DNA of 9,277 nt. It comes from an uncultured Polymorphobacter sp. (lineage in GTDB: Bacteria > Pseudomonadota > Alphaproteobacteria > Sphingomonadales > Sphingomonadaceae). Shown here in pieces: positions 1-6,999 of the stretch. The position numbers and the translations under genes were made by a program. How positions within the stretch are numbered: the first letter of the stretch is position 1; each line of letters opens with the position of its first letter. The stretch spans positions 1-9,277 of the forward strand of contig CALMPZ010000446.1 of the NCBI GenBank assembly GCA_937871645.1, read 5' to 3'. The notes beneath the pieces were generated by a model. It saw only the letters and a list, made by a program, of their open reading frames with translations. It searched no databases and had not been told where the DNA came from.

Positions 1-1
1 C

Positions 2-604
2 GAAATGGAGGCGATTGCCGAGGCGCTCAACGCGCTGCGCACCAAATACGATTATGTCTTCACCACCGGCGGCATCGGGCCGACGCATGACGACATCACC
101 GTCGATGCGATTGCCGCGGCGCTCGGCATCGGTGTCGTCATCCACCCCGAAGCGCGGGCGATTCTGGCGGGCTATTACAAGGACAAGCTGACCGACGCGC
201 GGCTGCGCATGGCGCGCGTCCCCGAAGGCGCGAGCTTGCTCGAAAACGCCCGCACCGGCGCGCCGGGCATCCGCATCGACAACATCTTCATCATGGCCGG
301 CGTGCCGGTGATCACCCAGGGTATGCTCGCCTCGCTTGATGGCAAGCTCGAGGGCGGCGCACCAGTGCTCAGCCGCTCGGTCGGCGCCTGGACCGCCGAA
401 AGCCGCGTTGCGGTGCTGCTCGGCGCCGTCGAAAAGGCGCATGACGGCGTCCAGATCGGCAGCTACCCGTTCTGGCGCGAAGGCCGCACCGGCGCCAACT
501 TCGTGCTGCGGTCGACCGATCCGCACGTGCTGGCGACCGCTGCCGAAGCGCTGCTCGCGGAGTTGCGCGTTGCCGGGCTCGACCCCGTCGACGGTGAAAT
601 CTGA
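2..604 (+). CDS. Competence/damage-inducible protein A-like, molybdopterin-binding domain protein (5' partial)
   Basis: The N-terminus lies before the window; the visible 200 residues run to a TGA at 602-604. The segment TTGGIGPTHDD, about 20 residues in, is the glycine-rich signature of the MoaB/MogA-like molybdopterin-binding fold (MoCF_biosynth), in the form used by CinA-family proteins. ENARTGAPGI and MAGVP further on also fit that family. The protein ends without the C-terminal nicotinamide-nucleotide amidase (PncC) domain of full CinA, so it looks like the stand-alone, roughly 250-residue type. The biochemical role of this type is poorly defined, and a molybdenum-cofactor function should not be assumed from the fold alone. 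The gap of 70 bases to the next gene suggests it is at most loosely linked to the operon that follows. Family call is firm; exact function unknown. Confidence 0.85.
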   Translation, partial: EMEAIAEALNALRTKYDYVFTTGGIGPTHDDITVDAIAAALGIGVVIHPEARAILAGYYKDKLTDARLRMARVPEGASLLENARTGAPGIRIDNIFIMAGVPVITQGMLASLDGKLEGGAPVLSRSVGAWTAESRVAVLLGAVEKAHDGVQIGSYPFWREGRTGANFVLRSTDPHVLATAAEALLAELRVAGLDPVDGEI

Positions 605-662
605 GGCTTCGCGCCATTAGCGATGCGTTTACGACTTGGGCTATAGTCCGGTTGGCGCTATC

Positions 663-668
663 GGGGGA
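663..668 (+). promoter_or_regulatory. Ribosome binding site deciding the lapA-like start
   Basis: GGGGGA lies 6 bases before the ATG at 675. This favours the ATG over an in-frame TTG at 636, which would add 13 residues of non-membrane character ahead of the first membrane helix. Confidence 0.6.
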
Positions 669-674
669 TTTGCA

Positions 675-974
675 ATGCGGACCATCAAACTCATTCTGAC
701 CGGCATGGCGTTCGCCGTGTTCCTGGCGTTCGTGTTCTTCAACTGGACCGATGTCGATATCGCCTTGGGGCCGTGGTCGATCGTCATCAAGAAGCCGGCG
801 CTGGTGCTGCTGGCGTTCCTGGCGGGGTTCCTGCCGACCTATCTGATGCATGTTGCGTCGCGTTCGACATGGAAGCGCAAGCTGGCGCGCGCCGAAAAGA
901 CGGTGGGCGAAACGCTCATCGAGCGCGCCCAGCCGGTGGGTGTCGAGCCGGTTTCGATCGCGCGATCCGAGTGA
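675..974 (+). CDS. LapA-domain (DUF1049) small inner-membrane protein
   Basis: This is a 99-residue protein with a hydrophobic helix at about residues 5-23, a short segment with the FFNW and W..xxxKPALVLL pattern of the LapA domain, a second helix at about 40-60, and a basic cytoplasmic tail beginning RSTWKRKLARAEK. In enterobacteria LapA (YciS) works with LapB in controlling lipopolysaccharide assembly and sits just before pyrF. The same lapA-pyrF adjacency is seen here, but no lapB lies between them, so a role in envelope homeostasis is inferred rather than shown. The stop codon overlaps the GTG start of pyrF by four bases (GTGA at 971-974), implying translational coupling. The ATG at 675 is chosen because of the strong GGGGGA before it. 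Confidence 0.82.
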   Translation: MRTIKLILTGMAFAVFLAFVFFNWTDVDIALGPWSIVIKKPALVLLAFLAGFLPTYLMHVASRSTWKRKLARAEKTVGETLIERAQPVGVEPVSIARSE

Positions 975-1648
975 GCGCCAACCCGGTCTTTGTCGCGGTC
1001 GACACGCCCGACCTGGCGCGCGCGCAGGCGCTGGCGCGTGCGGTCGGCGCACATGTCGGTGGCTTGAAGCTCGGGCTCGAATTCTTCATGGCGAACGGCC
1101 CGGCGGGCGTCCGCGCCATCGCTGAACTCGGGCTGCCGGTGTTCCTTGACGTCAAGCTGCACGATATTCCCAACACCGTCGCCGGTGCGCTGCGGTCGCT
1201 GTCGGTGCTCGATCTCGCGGTGGTCAATGTCCATGCCGGTGGCGGCGCGGCGATGCTGGCGGCAGCGCGCGAGGCCTGCCCGGCGACGACCAAGCTGATC
1301 GCGGTGACGGTGCTGACCAGCCTCGATGACCCTGATATGGCGGCGATGGGCGTCGCCGACGGCGCCGCAGCGCAAGTCGCGCGGCTCGCCGGGCTGACAC
1401 GCGCCGCAGGGCTCGACGGCATCGTCTGCTCGCCGCACGAGGTCGCCGCGATGAAGGCGGCGTGGCCGAACGGCTATTTCGTCGTTCCCGGCGTGCGCCC
1501 CGCAGGCGCCGATGTGGGTGACCAGAAACGCGTGATGACGCCGCGTGCCGCGCTCGACGCCGGCGCATCGATGCTGGTCATCGGCCGGCCGATCACCGGC
1601 GCTGCCGACCCGGCGGCGGCAGCGGCGGCCATTGCCGCCAGCCTTTAA
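971..1648 (+). CDS. pyrF: Orotidine 5'-phosphate decarboxylase
   Basis: It catalyses the last step of de novo UMP synthesis, decarboxylation of OMP, in the cytoplasm. The 225-residue product matches the bacterial group 1 length. The catalytic motif LDVKLHDIPNT is at about residues 59-69, with Asp60, Lys62 and Asp65 as the Asp-Lys-Asp charge network. Asp11 and Lys33 fit the other conserved substrate-side residues. The phosphate-binding loops PGVRP (173-177) and GRPIT (205-209) are intact. The start is the GTG that overlaps the lapA-like stop; the reading frame stays open upstream to 773 but those codons lie inside lapA and look non-native. No clear Shine-Dalgarno sequence precedes the GTG, so re-initiation after lapA is likely. 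trpF follows after 5 bases. Confidence 0.96.
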   Translation: MSANPVFVAVDTPDLARAQALARAVGAHVGGLKLGLEFFMANGPAGVRAIAELGLPVFLDVKLHDIPNTVAGALRSLSVLDLAVVNVHAGGGAAMLAAAREACPATTKLIAVTVLTSLDDPDMAAMGVADGAAAQVARLAGLTRAAGLDGIVCSPHEVAAMKAAWPNGYFVVPGVRPAGADVGDQKRVMTPRAALDAGASMLVIGRPITGAADPAAAAAAIAASL

Positions 1649-1653
1649 CCGCC

Positions 1654-2283
1654 ATGACGCTGATCAAGATTTGCGGGCTGTCGACGCCCGACACGCTCGA
1701 TGCGGCTGTCGCGGCAGGCGTCAGCCACATCGGTTTCATGTTCGTGACGCGTAGCCCGCGCTATGTGTCGCTTGAGGCCGCCGCCGCACTCGCGGCGCGG
1801 CTGCCGGTACACGTCAAAAGCGTCGGCGTCTTCGTCGATGCCGATGACGCGCTGCTGGCGGCGGCGGCCACCTTTGTCGACGTGTTGCAGCTCCACGGCA
1901 GCGAAACCCCGGCGCGCATTGCCGAGGTGCGCCGCCACGGCCGCGAAGTCTGGCGCGCCACCGGCGTCGCCACGCGTGCCGACATTGCCGCGGCGGTCAA
2001 GGCGTCGCAGGGAGCCGCCGACCGGTTGCTGTTGGATGCCAAAGCGCCTAGTGGAGCACCCCTCAGCGGCGGCAACGGCTTGCGCTTCGACTGGCAATTG
2101 CTTGGGAATTTCAATCCCGGCATGGCATGGGGGCTCGCAGGCGGCATCGATGCCGGCAATGTCGGGGCGGCCATCGCCGCGACGGCAGCGCCGCTGGTCG
2201 ATGTGTCGTCGGGGGTCGAGGACGCACCGGGCGTCAAGTCGGTCGAGAAAATCCGCGCATTCGTCGCGGCAGTGAGGGCGTAG
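1654..2283 (+). CDS. trpF: Phosphoribosylanthranilate isomerase
   Basis: It isomerises N-(5'-phosphoribosyl)-anthranilate to CdRP, the third step of the tryptophan branch. The 209-residue single-domain (beta/alpha)8 protein starts with IKICG, placing the catalytic general-base Cys at residue 7. The catalytic acid fits Asp128 in LLLDAK. VLQLHG (77-82), LAGGID (161-166) and DVSSGVE (183-189) are the usual substrate and phosphate-binding strands. It is not fused to trpC. The ATG is 5 bases after the pyrF stop and lacks an obvious ribosome binding site, so it probably relies on coupling. The TAG stop shares its last base with the GTG of trpB. No leader peptide or attenuator is possible in the 5-base gap, so control must come from further upstream or be absent. 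Confidence 0.96.
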   Translation: MTLIKICGLSTPDTLDAAVAAGVSHIGFMFVTRSPRYVSLEAAAALAARLPVHVKSVGVFVDADDALLAAAATFVDVLQLHGSETPARIAEVRRHGREVWRATGVATRADIAAAVKASQGAADRLLLDAKAPSGAPLSGGNGLRFDWQLLGNFNPGMAWGLAGGIDAGNVGAAIAATAAPLVDVSSGVEDAPGVKSVEKIRAFVAAVRA

Positions 2284-3491
2284 TGGCAACAGCAAGCTTG
2301 AGATCAGGTCCCGATGCGAACGGCCATTTCGGCGCGTTCGGCGGGCGCTACGTTGCCGAAACGCTGATGCCGCTGATCCTCGATCTGGAAACCGCGTACC
2401 GCGCCGCACAAGCCGATCCGGCGTTTGCCGCGCAGTTCGACGATTTGATGAAGCATTATGTCGGGCGCCCCAGCCCGCTCTATTACGCACCGCGCTTCAC
2501 CGAGGAACTCGGCGGCGCGAAGATCTATTTCAAGCGCGACGAGCTGAACCACACCGGCGCGCACAAGATCAACAATTGCATCGGCCAGATCCTGCTCGCC
2601 ATCCGCATGGGCAAGACGCGGATCATCGCCGAAACCGGCGCCGGCCAGCACGGCGTCGCCACTGCCACCGTCGCGGCGCGCTTCGGCCTGCCGTGCGTCA
2701 TCTACATGGGCGCGCGCGACATTGCCCGCCAGGCGCCCAATGTCTTCCGCATGAAGCTGCTCGGCGCCGAAGTGCGCAGCGTCGAATCGGGCTCGAAGAC
2801 CTTGAAGGACGCGATGAACGACGCGCTGCGCGACTGGGTCGCCAACGTCCATGACACGTTCTACATCATCGGCACCGCAGCCGGCCCGCATCCGTATCCC
2901 GAACTTGTGCGCGATTTCCAGTCGGTGATCGGCAAGGAAGCGCGCGCACAGATCATGGAAGCCGAAGGCCGCTTGCCCGACCTGCTGTGCGCGGCAATCG
3001 GCGGCGGCTCGAACGCCATCGGGCTGTTCCATCCGTTCCTTGACGACGCAAGCGTTCGCCTCATCGGCGTCGAGGCGGCGGGCCACGGTCTTCAAACCGA
3101 TGCCCATGCCGCCAGCCTCGCCGGCGGGCGCCCCGGCGTGCTCCACGGCAACAAGACGCTGCTGCTGCAGGATGACGACGGCCAGATTACCGAGGCACAT
3201 TCGATTTCGGCTGGCCTCGACTATCCCGGCATCGGCCCCGAACACGCCTGGCTGCACAGCATCGGCCGCGTCGAGTACCAGTCCGCCACCGACAAGGAAG
3301 CGCTCGACGCCTTCCAGATGCTGTGCCGGACCGAGGGCATCATCCCGGCGCTCGAACCGGCGCATGCGCTCGCGGCACTGCGCCGGATCGCGCCGACTAT
3401 GGCCAAGGACCAGATCATCATCGCCAATCTGTGCGGGCGCGGCGACAAGGATATCTTCACCGTCGCCGAAGCACTGGGTTTCGGGCTGTGA
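2283..3491 (+). CDS. trpB: Tryptophan synthase beta chain
   Basis: This PLP enzyme condenses indole with serine to give tryptophan; it works in an alpha2-beta2 complex with TrpA and receives indole through an internal tunnel. The 402-residue length is normal for TrpB1. The PLP Schiff-base lysine is Lys95 in HTGAHKINN, the catalytic glutamate fits Glu117 in the motif [13 protein letters not shown], and the PLP-phosphate loop GGGSN is at 240-244. The GTG at 2283 is chosen because GAGGG lies a few bases before it and it overlaps the trpF stop by one base. Codons further upstream in this frame lie inside trpF. The TGA stop overlaps the cupin start (GTGA 3488-3491). Confidence 0.97.
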   Translation: MATASLRSGPDANGHFGAFGGRYVAETLMPLILDLETAYRAAQADPAFAAQFDDLMKHYVGRPSPLYYAPRFTEELGGAKIYFKRDELNHTGAHKINNCIGQILLAIRMGKTRIIAETGAGQHGVATATVAARFGLPCVIYMGARDIARQAPNVFRMKLLGAEVRSVESGSKTLKDAMNDALRDWVANVHDTFYIIGTAAGPHPYPELVRDFQSVIGKEARAQIMEAEGRLPDLLCAAIGGGSNAIGLFHPFLDDASVRLIGVEAAGHGLQTDAHAASLAGGRPGVLHGNKTLLLQDDDGQITEAHSISAGLDYPGIGPEHAWLHSIGRVEYQSATDKEALDAFQMLCRTEGIIPALEPAHALAALRRIAPTMAKDQIIIANLCGRGDKDIFTVAEALGFGL

Positions 3492-3799
3492 CGCCGTTTG
3501 CCGCCAAATCTTTTACCGCCGATCGGCCATGGGGTAGCCAATTGCTCGGCGATTTCGGCGAGGTTGCCGTCCGCCTGCATAGCAGCGACGCCCCGTATCA
3601 TTGGCATACCAACACCGGGAACGAAGTATTCGTCGTACTGGACGGTGTCGTCGACATGCATGTCCGTGAAGCGGGCGTTGAGCGCATCCACCGCTTGCAC
3701 GCCGGCGAAGGCATGGCGTTCAGCGCTGGTGACGCGCATGTTGCGCACCCGCAAGGCCTGGCGCGCGTACTCGTCGTCGAACGCAAGGATTCAGAGTGA
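3488..3799 (+). CDS. Small single-domain cupin protein inserted between trpB and trpA
   Basis: The 103-residue product is one cupin beta-barrel. Motif 1 reads [16 protein letters not shown], with His38, His40 and Glu46 as likely metal ligands. Motif 2 is represented by [11 protein letters not shown], where the last histidines could supply the remaining ligand. No signal peptide or membrane segment is visible. The start GTG overlaps the trpB stop (GTGA 3488-3491) and the stop overlaps the trpA GTG in the same way (3796-3799), so it is locked into the trp transcript. Its base composition matches its neighbours, giving no sign of recent transfer. Cupins are functionally very diverse (isomerases, dioxygenases, sugar binding, sensing), so no reaction is assigned. 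A link to tryptophan metabolism is suggested by position only. Confidence 0.88.
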   Translation: MTPFAAKSFTADRPWGSQLLGDFGEVAVRLHSSDAPYHWHTNTGNEVFVVLDGVVDMHVREAGVERIHRLHAGEGMAFSAGDAHVAHPQGLARVLVVERKDSE

Positions 3800-4626
3800 C
3801 CGACCGTCTGACCGCCCGTTTCGCCGCCTGCACGCGTGACAACCGCGCCGCGCTGGTCACCTTTGTCACCGCCGGTGACCCCGACCTCGAAACCTCGGGC
3901 CGCGTGCTGCGGTCGCTGGTCAAGGGCGGCGCCGACATCGTCGAACTCGGCATGCCGTTCACCGATCCGATGGCCGATGGCCCGGCGATCCAGGCCGGCA
4001 ACATCCGCGCGCTCGGCCATCACATGAAGCTGCGCGAGCTGCTCGAGATGGTCCGCGTCTACCGGCTTGAGGACAATGACACGCCGATCATCCTGATGGG
4101 CTATTTCAACCCGGTGCTGAGCTATGGCCCCGAACGCTTTGCCGCCGATGCGGCCGCAGCCGGGCTCGACGGCACGATCATCGTCGATCTGCCGCCCGAG
4201 GAAGACGCCGAACTGGCGCCGTATCTCCAAAGCGCTGGCCTGCACATGGTGCGCCTCGCGACGCCGACGACCGATGCGGTGCGGCTGCCCAAGGTGCTGG
4301 GCGGCGCTTCGGGGTTCGTCTATTATGTCGCGGTCGCGGGCATCACCGGCACGGCGTCGGCGGCGACCACCGACATCGCCGCTGCGGTGGCGCGGCTCAA
4401 GGCGTCGACCACACTGCCGATTGCCGTCGGTTTCGGCATCAAGACGCCCGATGACGCGGCTGCGGTGGCGCGCCATGCCGATGGCGTCGTCGTCGGCTCG
4501 GCGATTGTCTCGCTGATCGGCGCGGCGGCAGAGGCCCGCGCCAACGACCTGCCCGAGCAGGTCGAAGCATTCGTCCGTTCGCTGAGCACCGCGGTGCACG
4601 GCGCCCGCCAGGAGGCTGCCCAATGA
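3796..4626 (+). CDS. trpA: Tryptophan synthase alpha chain
   Basis: It cleaves indole-3-glycerol phosphate to indole and glyceraldehyde 3-phosphate, passing indole to TrpB. The 276-residue (beta/alpha)8 protein has the catalytic pair Glu50 (VELGMPF) and Asp61 (DPMADGP), matching Glu49 and Asp60 of the enterobacterial enzyme. [12 protein letters not shown] at 100-111 and the mobile loop around GITGT are present, followed by the phosphate site VGFGI. The start GTG overlaps the cupin stop. The stop overlaps the accD ATG (ATGA 4623-4626). TrpA is separated from TrpB by the cupin, unlike the usual direct trpB-trpA junction. Confidence 0.97.
   Translation: MTDRLTARFAACTRDNRAALVTFVTAGDPDLETSGRVLRSLVKGGADIVELGMPFTDPMADGPAIQAGNIRALGHHMKLRELLEMVRVYRLEDNDTPIILMGYFNPVLSYGPERFAADAAAAGLDGTIIVDLPPEEDAELAPYLQSAGLHMVRLATPTTDAVRLPKVLGGASGFVYYVAVAGITGTASAATTDIAAAVARLKASTTLPIAVGFGIKTPDDAAAVARHADGVVVGSAIVSLIGAAAEARANDLPEQVEAFVRSLSTAVHGARQEAAQ
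4610..4615 (+). promoter_or_regulatory. Consensus ribosome binding site of accD
   Basis: AGGAGG lies inside the end of trpA, 7 bases before the accD ATG. It is the best Shine-Dalgarno match seen in the window, contrasting with the weak sites of pyrF, trpF and folC, and suggests accD is translated strongly in its own right as well as by coupling. Confidence 0.7.
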
Positions 4627-5480
4627 GTTGGCTCACCCGCATCCGCCCGCGCCTGACCGGCTTTCTCGGCCGTCGCGAGACGCCTGACAATCTGTGGCAC
4701 AAGTGCCGCGCCTGCAACGCCATGGTCTATACCAAGGAGTTCGACGAAAACCTCGGCGTCTGCCCGAAGTGCGAATTCCACGAACGCATCGGCCCGAAGG
4801 CACGCTTCGCGCAGGTCTTCGATGACGGCGTCCACAACCGGCTCGAAATCCCCGCAGTGCCCGAAGACCCGCTCGGCTTCCGCGACCAGAAGAAGTACAC
4901 CGACCGCATCAAGGCCGCGCGCACCGCGACAGCCGAGCCCGAGGCGATGGCGGTGGCGACCGGCAAGATCGGCGGCGTCGATGCCGTGGTCGCCGTGCAG
5001 AATTTCGCCTTCATGGGCGGCTCGATGGGGCTGGCCGTGGGTGAGGCGTTCCTGACCGGCGCGATGGCGGCGGTCAAAGCCCGCGCGCCGTTCATCATTT
5101 TCACCGCCGCCGGCGGCGCGCGCATGCAGGAAGGGATTCTCAGCCTGATGCAGATGCCGCGCACCACGGTCGCGGTCGCCGAACTGCGCGAGGCCGGACT
5201 GCCGTATATCGTCGTGATGACCGACCCGACGACCGGTGGCGTCACTGCGTCTTACGCCATGCTCGGCGACATCCAGATTGCCGAACCCGGTGCGCTGATC
5301 GGTTTCGCCGGACAGCGCGTCATCGAAAACACCATCCGCGAAAAGCTGCCCGAAGGCTTCCAGCGCGCCGAATATCTGCTCGAACACGGGATGCTCGACA
5401 TGGTGGTGCCGCGCAAGGAGCTGCACGCGACCCTGGCGCGGCTGGTCGATTTGCTAATGTTGCAGAAGAAGGCGGCTTGA
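4623..5480 (+). CDS. accD: Acetyl-CoA carboxylase, carboxyltransferase beta subunit
   Basis: With AccA it transfers the carboxyl group from biotin on AccB to acetyl-CoA, giving malonyl-CoA for fatty-acid synthesis. The 285-residue protein has the N-terminal four-cysteine zinc ribbon (Cys28, Cys31, Cys47, Cys50), followed by the crotonase-like carboxyltransferase domain with GGARMQEG (164-171) and the TTGGVTAS loop (203-210), which supplies the backbone amides of the oxyanion hole. Start at the ATG overlapping the trpA stop, with AGGAGG upstream. The trpA-accD-folC order is common in proteobacteria. accA is not in the window. The stop is followed 8 bases later by copy 1 of the palindromic repeat. 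Confidence 0.97.
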   Translation: MSWLTRIRPRLTGFLGRRETPDNLWHKCRACNAMVYTKEFDENLGVCPKCEFHERIGPKARFAQVFDDGVHNRLEIPAVPEDPLGFRDQKKYTDRIKAARTATAEPEAMAVATGKIGGVDAVVAVQNFAFMGGSMGLAVGEAFLTGAMAAVKARAPFIIFTAAGGARMQEGILSLMQMPRTTVAVAELREAGLPYIVVMTDPTTGGVTASYAMLGDIQIAEPGALIGFAGQRVIENTIREKLPEGFQRAEYLLEHGMLDMVVPRKELHATLARLVDLLMLQKKAA

Positions 5481-5488
5481 GTGATTGA

Positions 5489-5524
5489 GGGCCTCCGGCG
5501 GGCAGGGGTGACCCCTGCACCCAA
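5489..5524 (+). repeat. Palindromic intergenic repeat, copy 1 (accD-folC gap)
   Basis: The element starts with GGGCCTCCGGCGG, followed by the hairpin GCAGGGG-TGA-CCCCTGC (5502-5518, perfect 7-bp stem, 3-base loop), then ACCCAA. The stem could be lengthened by two G-C pairs around a bulged A at 5519. It starts 8 bases after the accD stop and ends at the candidate folC TTG codon (5525). There is no T-run, so it is not a classical terminator. Compared with copies 2 and 3 the hairpin has one compensatory change (G-C for A-T) and a loop one base shorter. Confidence 0.8.
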
Positions 5525-5542
5525 TTGTTCCGGTCGCTTCTG

Positions 5543-6868
5543 ATGGAGGCGGCGCACTCTGATAATCCGGTGCTTGATGCGCTGCTCTCTGTGGCGTTCA
5601 AGCTGCATCCGCAGACTGTCGACCTGTCGCTCGACCGGCTCGAACGGCTGCTCAGCCGGCTCGGTAATCCGCATCGCAAGCTGCCGCCGGTGTTCCATGT
5701 CGCGGGCACCAACGGCAAGGGCTCGACGGTGGCGTTCCTGCGCGCCTGCCTCGAAGCATCGGGCGCGCGCGTCCATGTCTATACCTCGCCGCATCTCGTG
5801 CGTTTCAACGAACGTATCCGGCTCGCCGGGCATCTGATCGACGACGACACGCTGATGCTCAACATGCGCGACGTGCTCAACGTCAATGCCAACATGCCGA
5901 TCACCTTTTTCGAGCTGACGACGGCGGTGGCGCTGCTGGCGTTCTCGCGCACACCTGCCGACGCCTGTATTCTGGAGGTCGGGCTTGGCGGGCGGTTGGA
6001 TGCGACCAATGTCATCGAAAACCCCGTCGTTACCGGCATCGCGCAGCTCGGCATCGATCACCAGAGCTGGCTCGGCAATTCGATCCTCGACATCGCCCGC
6101 GAAAAGGCCGGCATCGCCAAAAAGGGCGTGCCGATGCTGCTGTCGCGCTACCCCAAGACCGTCACCGCACGCATCGCCGAAGTCGCCGGACTCGCCGGCG
6201 CCAAGACACTGGTGCGCGGCGAGGACTGGGATTCAGCGCTGTATGAAGGCCAGCTGCATTACCGCGACGCGGCGGGCAAACTCAGCCTGCCGTTGCCGCG
6301 CCTTGCGGGCGTGCATCAGTATGATAACGCCGCCCTCGCGGTTGCTATGCTGCGCCACCAGTCGGCGATCACCGTGCCCGACTCGGCACTGCGGGCCGGC
6401 ATGGGCTGGGCCGAATGGCCGGCACGGTTGCAAAAGCTCGACAAGGGGCCGCTGACCGCACGGCTGGCGCCCGAAGCCGATGTCTGGCTCGACGGCGGCC
6501 ACAATCCCGCCGCCGGCCGCGCCATCGCCGACGCCTTCCGTGGCCACGCGCTCGCCGAACGGCCGTTCTACATCGTGCTCGGCATGCTTTCGACCAAGGA
6601 CGCCGCCGGCTTCCTCAAGCCGTTCGCCGGCCGCGCCACCGCCGTCTACGCCGTGCCGATCGCCCGCCACGAGCACCATGACCCCGCCGAACTGGTGCGC
6701 ATCGCCCGTGAAACCGGCCTGCCCGCCAGCACCTCGTCGAGCGTCGCCGAGGCGCTGTCCGAAATCGCCCGCGGCAGCGACCGCGCGCGGCCGCCGGTGG
6801 TGCTGATTACCGGCTCGCTGCATCTGGCGGGTGAAGTGTTGGCGGCGAACGGGCAAGCGCCGGTCTGA
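5543..6868 (+). CDS. folC: Bifunctional folylpolyglutamate / dihydrofolate synthase
   Basis: It adds glutamate to dihydropteroate and then to reduced folates, an ATP-dependent Mur-ligase-type reaction in the cytoplasm. The 441-residue protein has the P-loop GTNGKGS (55-61), TSPHLVRFNERI (81-92), TFFELTTA (121-128), the LEVGLGGRLDATN signature (144-156) and, in the C-terminal Mur-ligase-like domain, DGGHNPAAGR. The ATG at 5543 is preferred; an in-frame TTG at 5525 would add six residues but abuts the repeat. Neither has a convincing ribosome binding site, so the start is the least certain part of the call. Unlike the genes before it, folC is separated from accD by 62 bases carrying a palindromic repeat, so its expression may be partly uncoupled. 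A second repeat copy follows its stop after one base. Confidence 0.95.
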   Translation: MEAAHSDNPVLDALLSVAFKLHPQTVDLSLDRLERLLSRLGNPHRKLPPVFHVAGTNGKGSTVAFLRACLEASGARVHVYTSPHLVRFNERIRLAGHLIDDDTLMLNMRDVLNVNANMPITFFELTTAVALLAFSRTPADACILEVGLGGRLDATNVIENPVVTGIAQLGIDHQSWLGNSILDIAREKAGIAKKGVPMLLSRYPKTVTARIAEVAGLAGAKTLVRGEDWDSALYEGQLHYRDAAGKLSLPLPRLAGVHQYDNAALAVAMLRHQSAITVPDSALRAGMGWAEWPARLQKLDKGPLTARLAPEADVWLDGGHNPAAGRAIADAFRGHALAERPFYIVLGMLSTKDAAGFLKPFAGRATAVYAVPIARHEHHDPAELVRIARETGLPASTSSSVAEALSEIARGSDRARPPVVLITGSLHLAGEVLAANGQAPV

Positions 6869-6869
6869 A

Positions 6870-6906
6870 GAGCCTCTGGCGGGCAGGGACTTGTCCCTGC
6901 ACCCAT
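6870..6906 (+). repeat. Palindromic intergenic repeat, copy 2 (behind folC)
   Basis: The element begins one base after the folC TGA and reads away from folC in the same sense. The core hairpin is GCAGGGA-CTTG-TCCCTGC (6883-6900), a 7-bp stem with a 4-base loop, followed by ACCCAT. By eye it matches copy 3 at 35 of 37 positions, differing at 6871 and 6877. With copy 3 it forms a long inverted repeat across the gap between the converging genes folC and tag. Confidence 0.85.
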
Positions 6907-6908
6907 AA

Positions 6909-6927
6909 ATTGGGTCGGCGACCCAAT
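6909..6927. repeat. Perfect 8-bp hairpin between repeat copies 2 and 3
   Basis: ATTGGGTC and GACCCAAT are exact reverse complements around a GGC loop. The hairpin lies between the two facing repeat copies. There is no T-run on either strand directly after it, so Rho-independent termination is possible but not supported. The rest of the gap (6928-6962) shows no gene and no clear motif. Confidence 0.6.
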
Positions 6928-6962
6928 CGCGGCGTTGGCAATGGTTGCGCGGCCCCAAACTG

Positions 6963-6999
6963 ATGGGTGCAGGGACAAGTCCCTGCCCGCCGGAGGCCC
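6963..6999 (-). repeat. Palindromic intergenic repeat, copy 3 (behind tag)
   Basis: Read on the minus strand, the element begins at the base directly after the tag TAA (7002-7000) with GGGCCTCCGGCGG, then the same GCAGGGA-CTTG-TCCCTGC hairpin as copy 2 and ACCCAT. It is in inverse orientation to copies 1 and 2, so it too reads in the sense direction of the gene it follows. Confidence 0.85.

Noticed and set aside
602..612. The 10-mer GAGGCTTCGC after the CinA-like stop, also found after the olsB-like stop on the minus strand (around 7584-7593)
   Set aside because: The shared segment is short, has no palindrome and no flanking similarity. It is compatible with chance.
642..647. TATAGT as a -10 promoter box before the lapA-like gene
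   Set aside because: No acceptable -35 sequence lies 16-18 bases upstream, so the match alone is too weak to report as a promoter.
773..970. Upstream extension of pyrF into the lapA-like gene
   Set aside because: The added residues have low-complexity, out-of-frame character, and the protein family begins at the GTG at 971 just before the conserved FVAVDTP strand.
1649..1653. Trp leader peptide or attenuator before trpF
   Set aside because: Only five bases separate pyrF and trpF, and no Trp-rich short frame or alternative hairpins were seen.
2127..2282. Upstream extension of trpB into trpF
   Set aside because: The extra residues are arginine- and glycine-rich and unlike TrpB N-termini; the GTG at 2283 gives the usual family length.
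5489..6999. CRISPR array or insertion-sequence ends as an explanation for the repeated elements
   Set aside because: Only three copies with irregular spacing and both orientations; no spacers of even length, no transposase gene and no target-site duplication visible.
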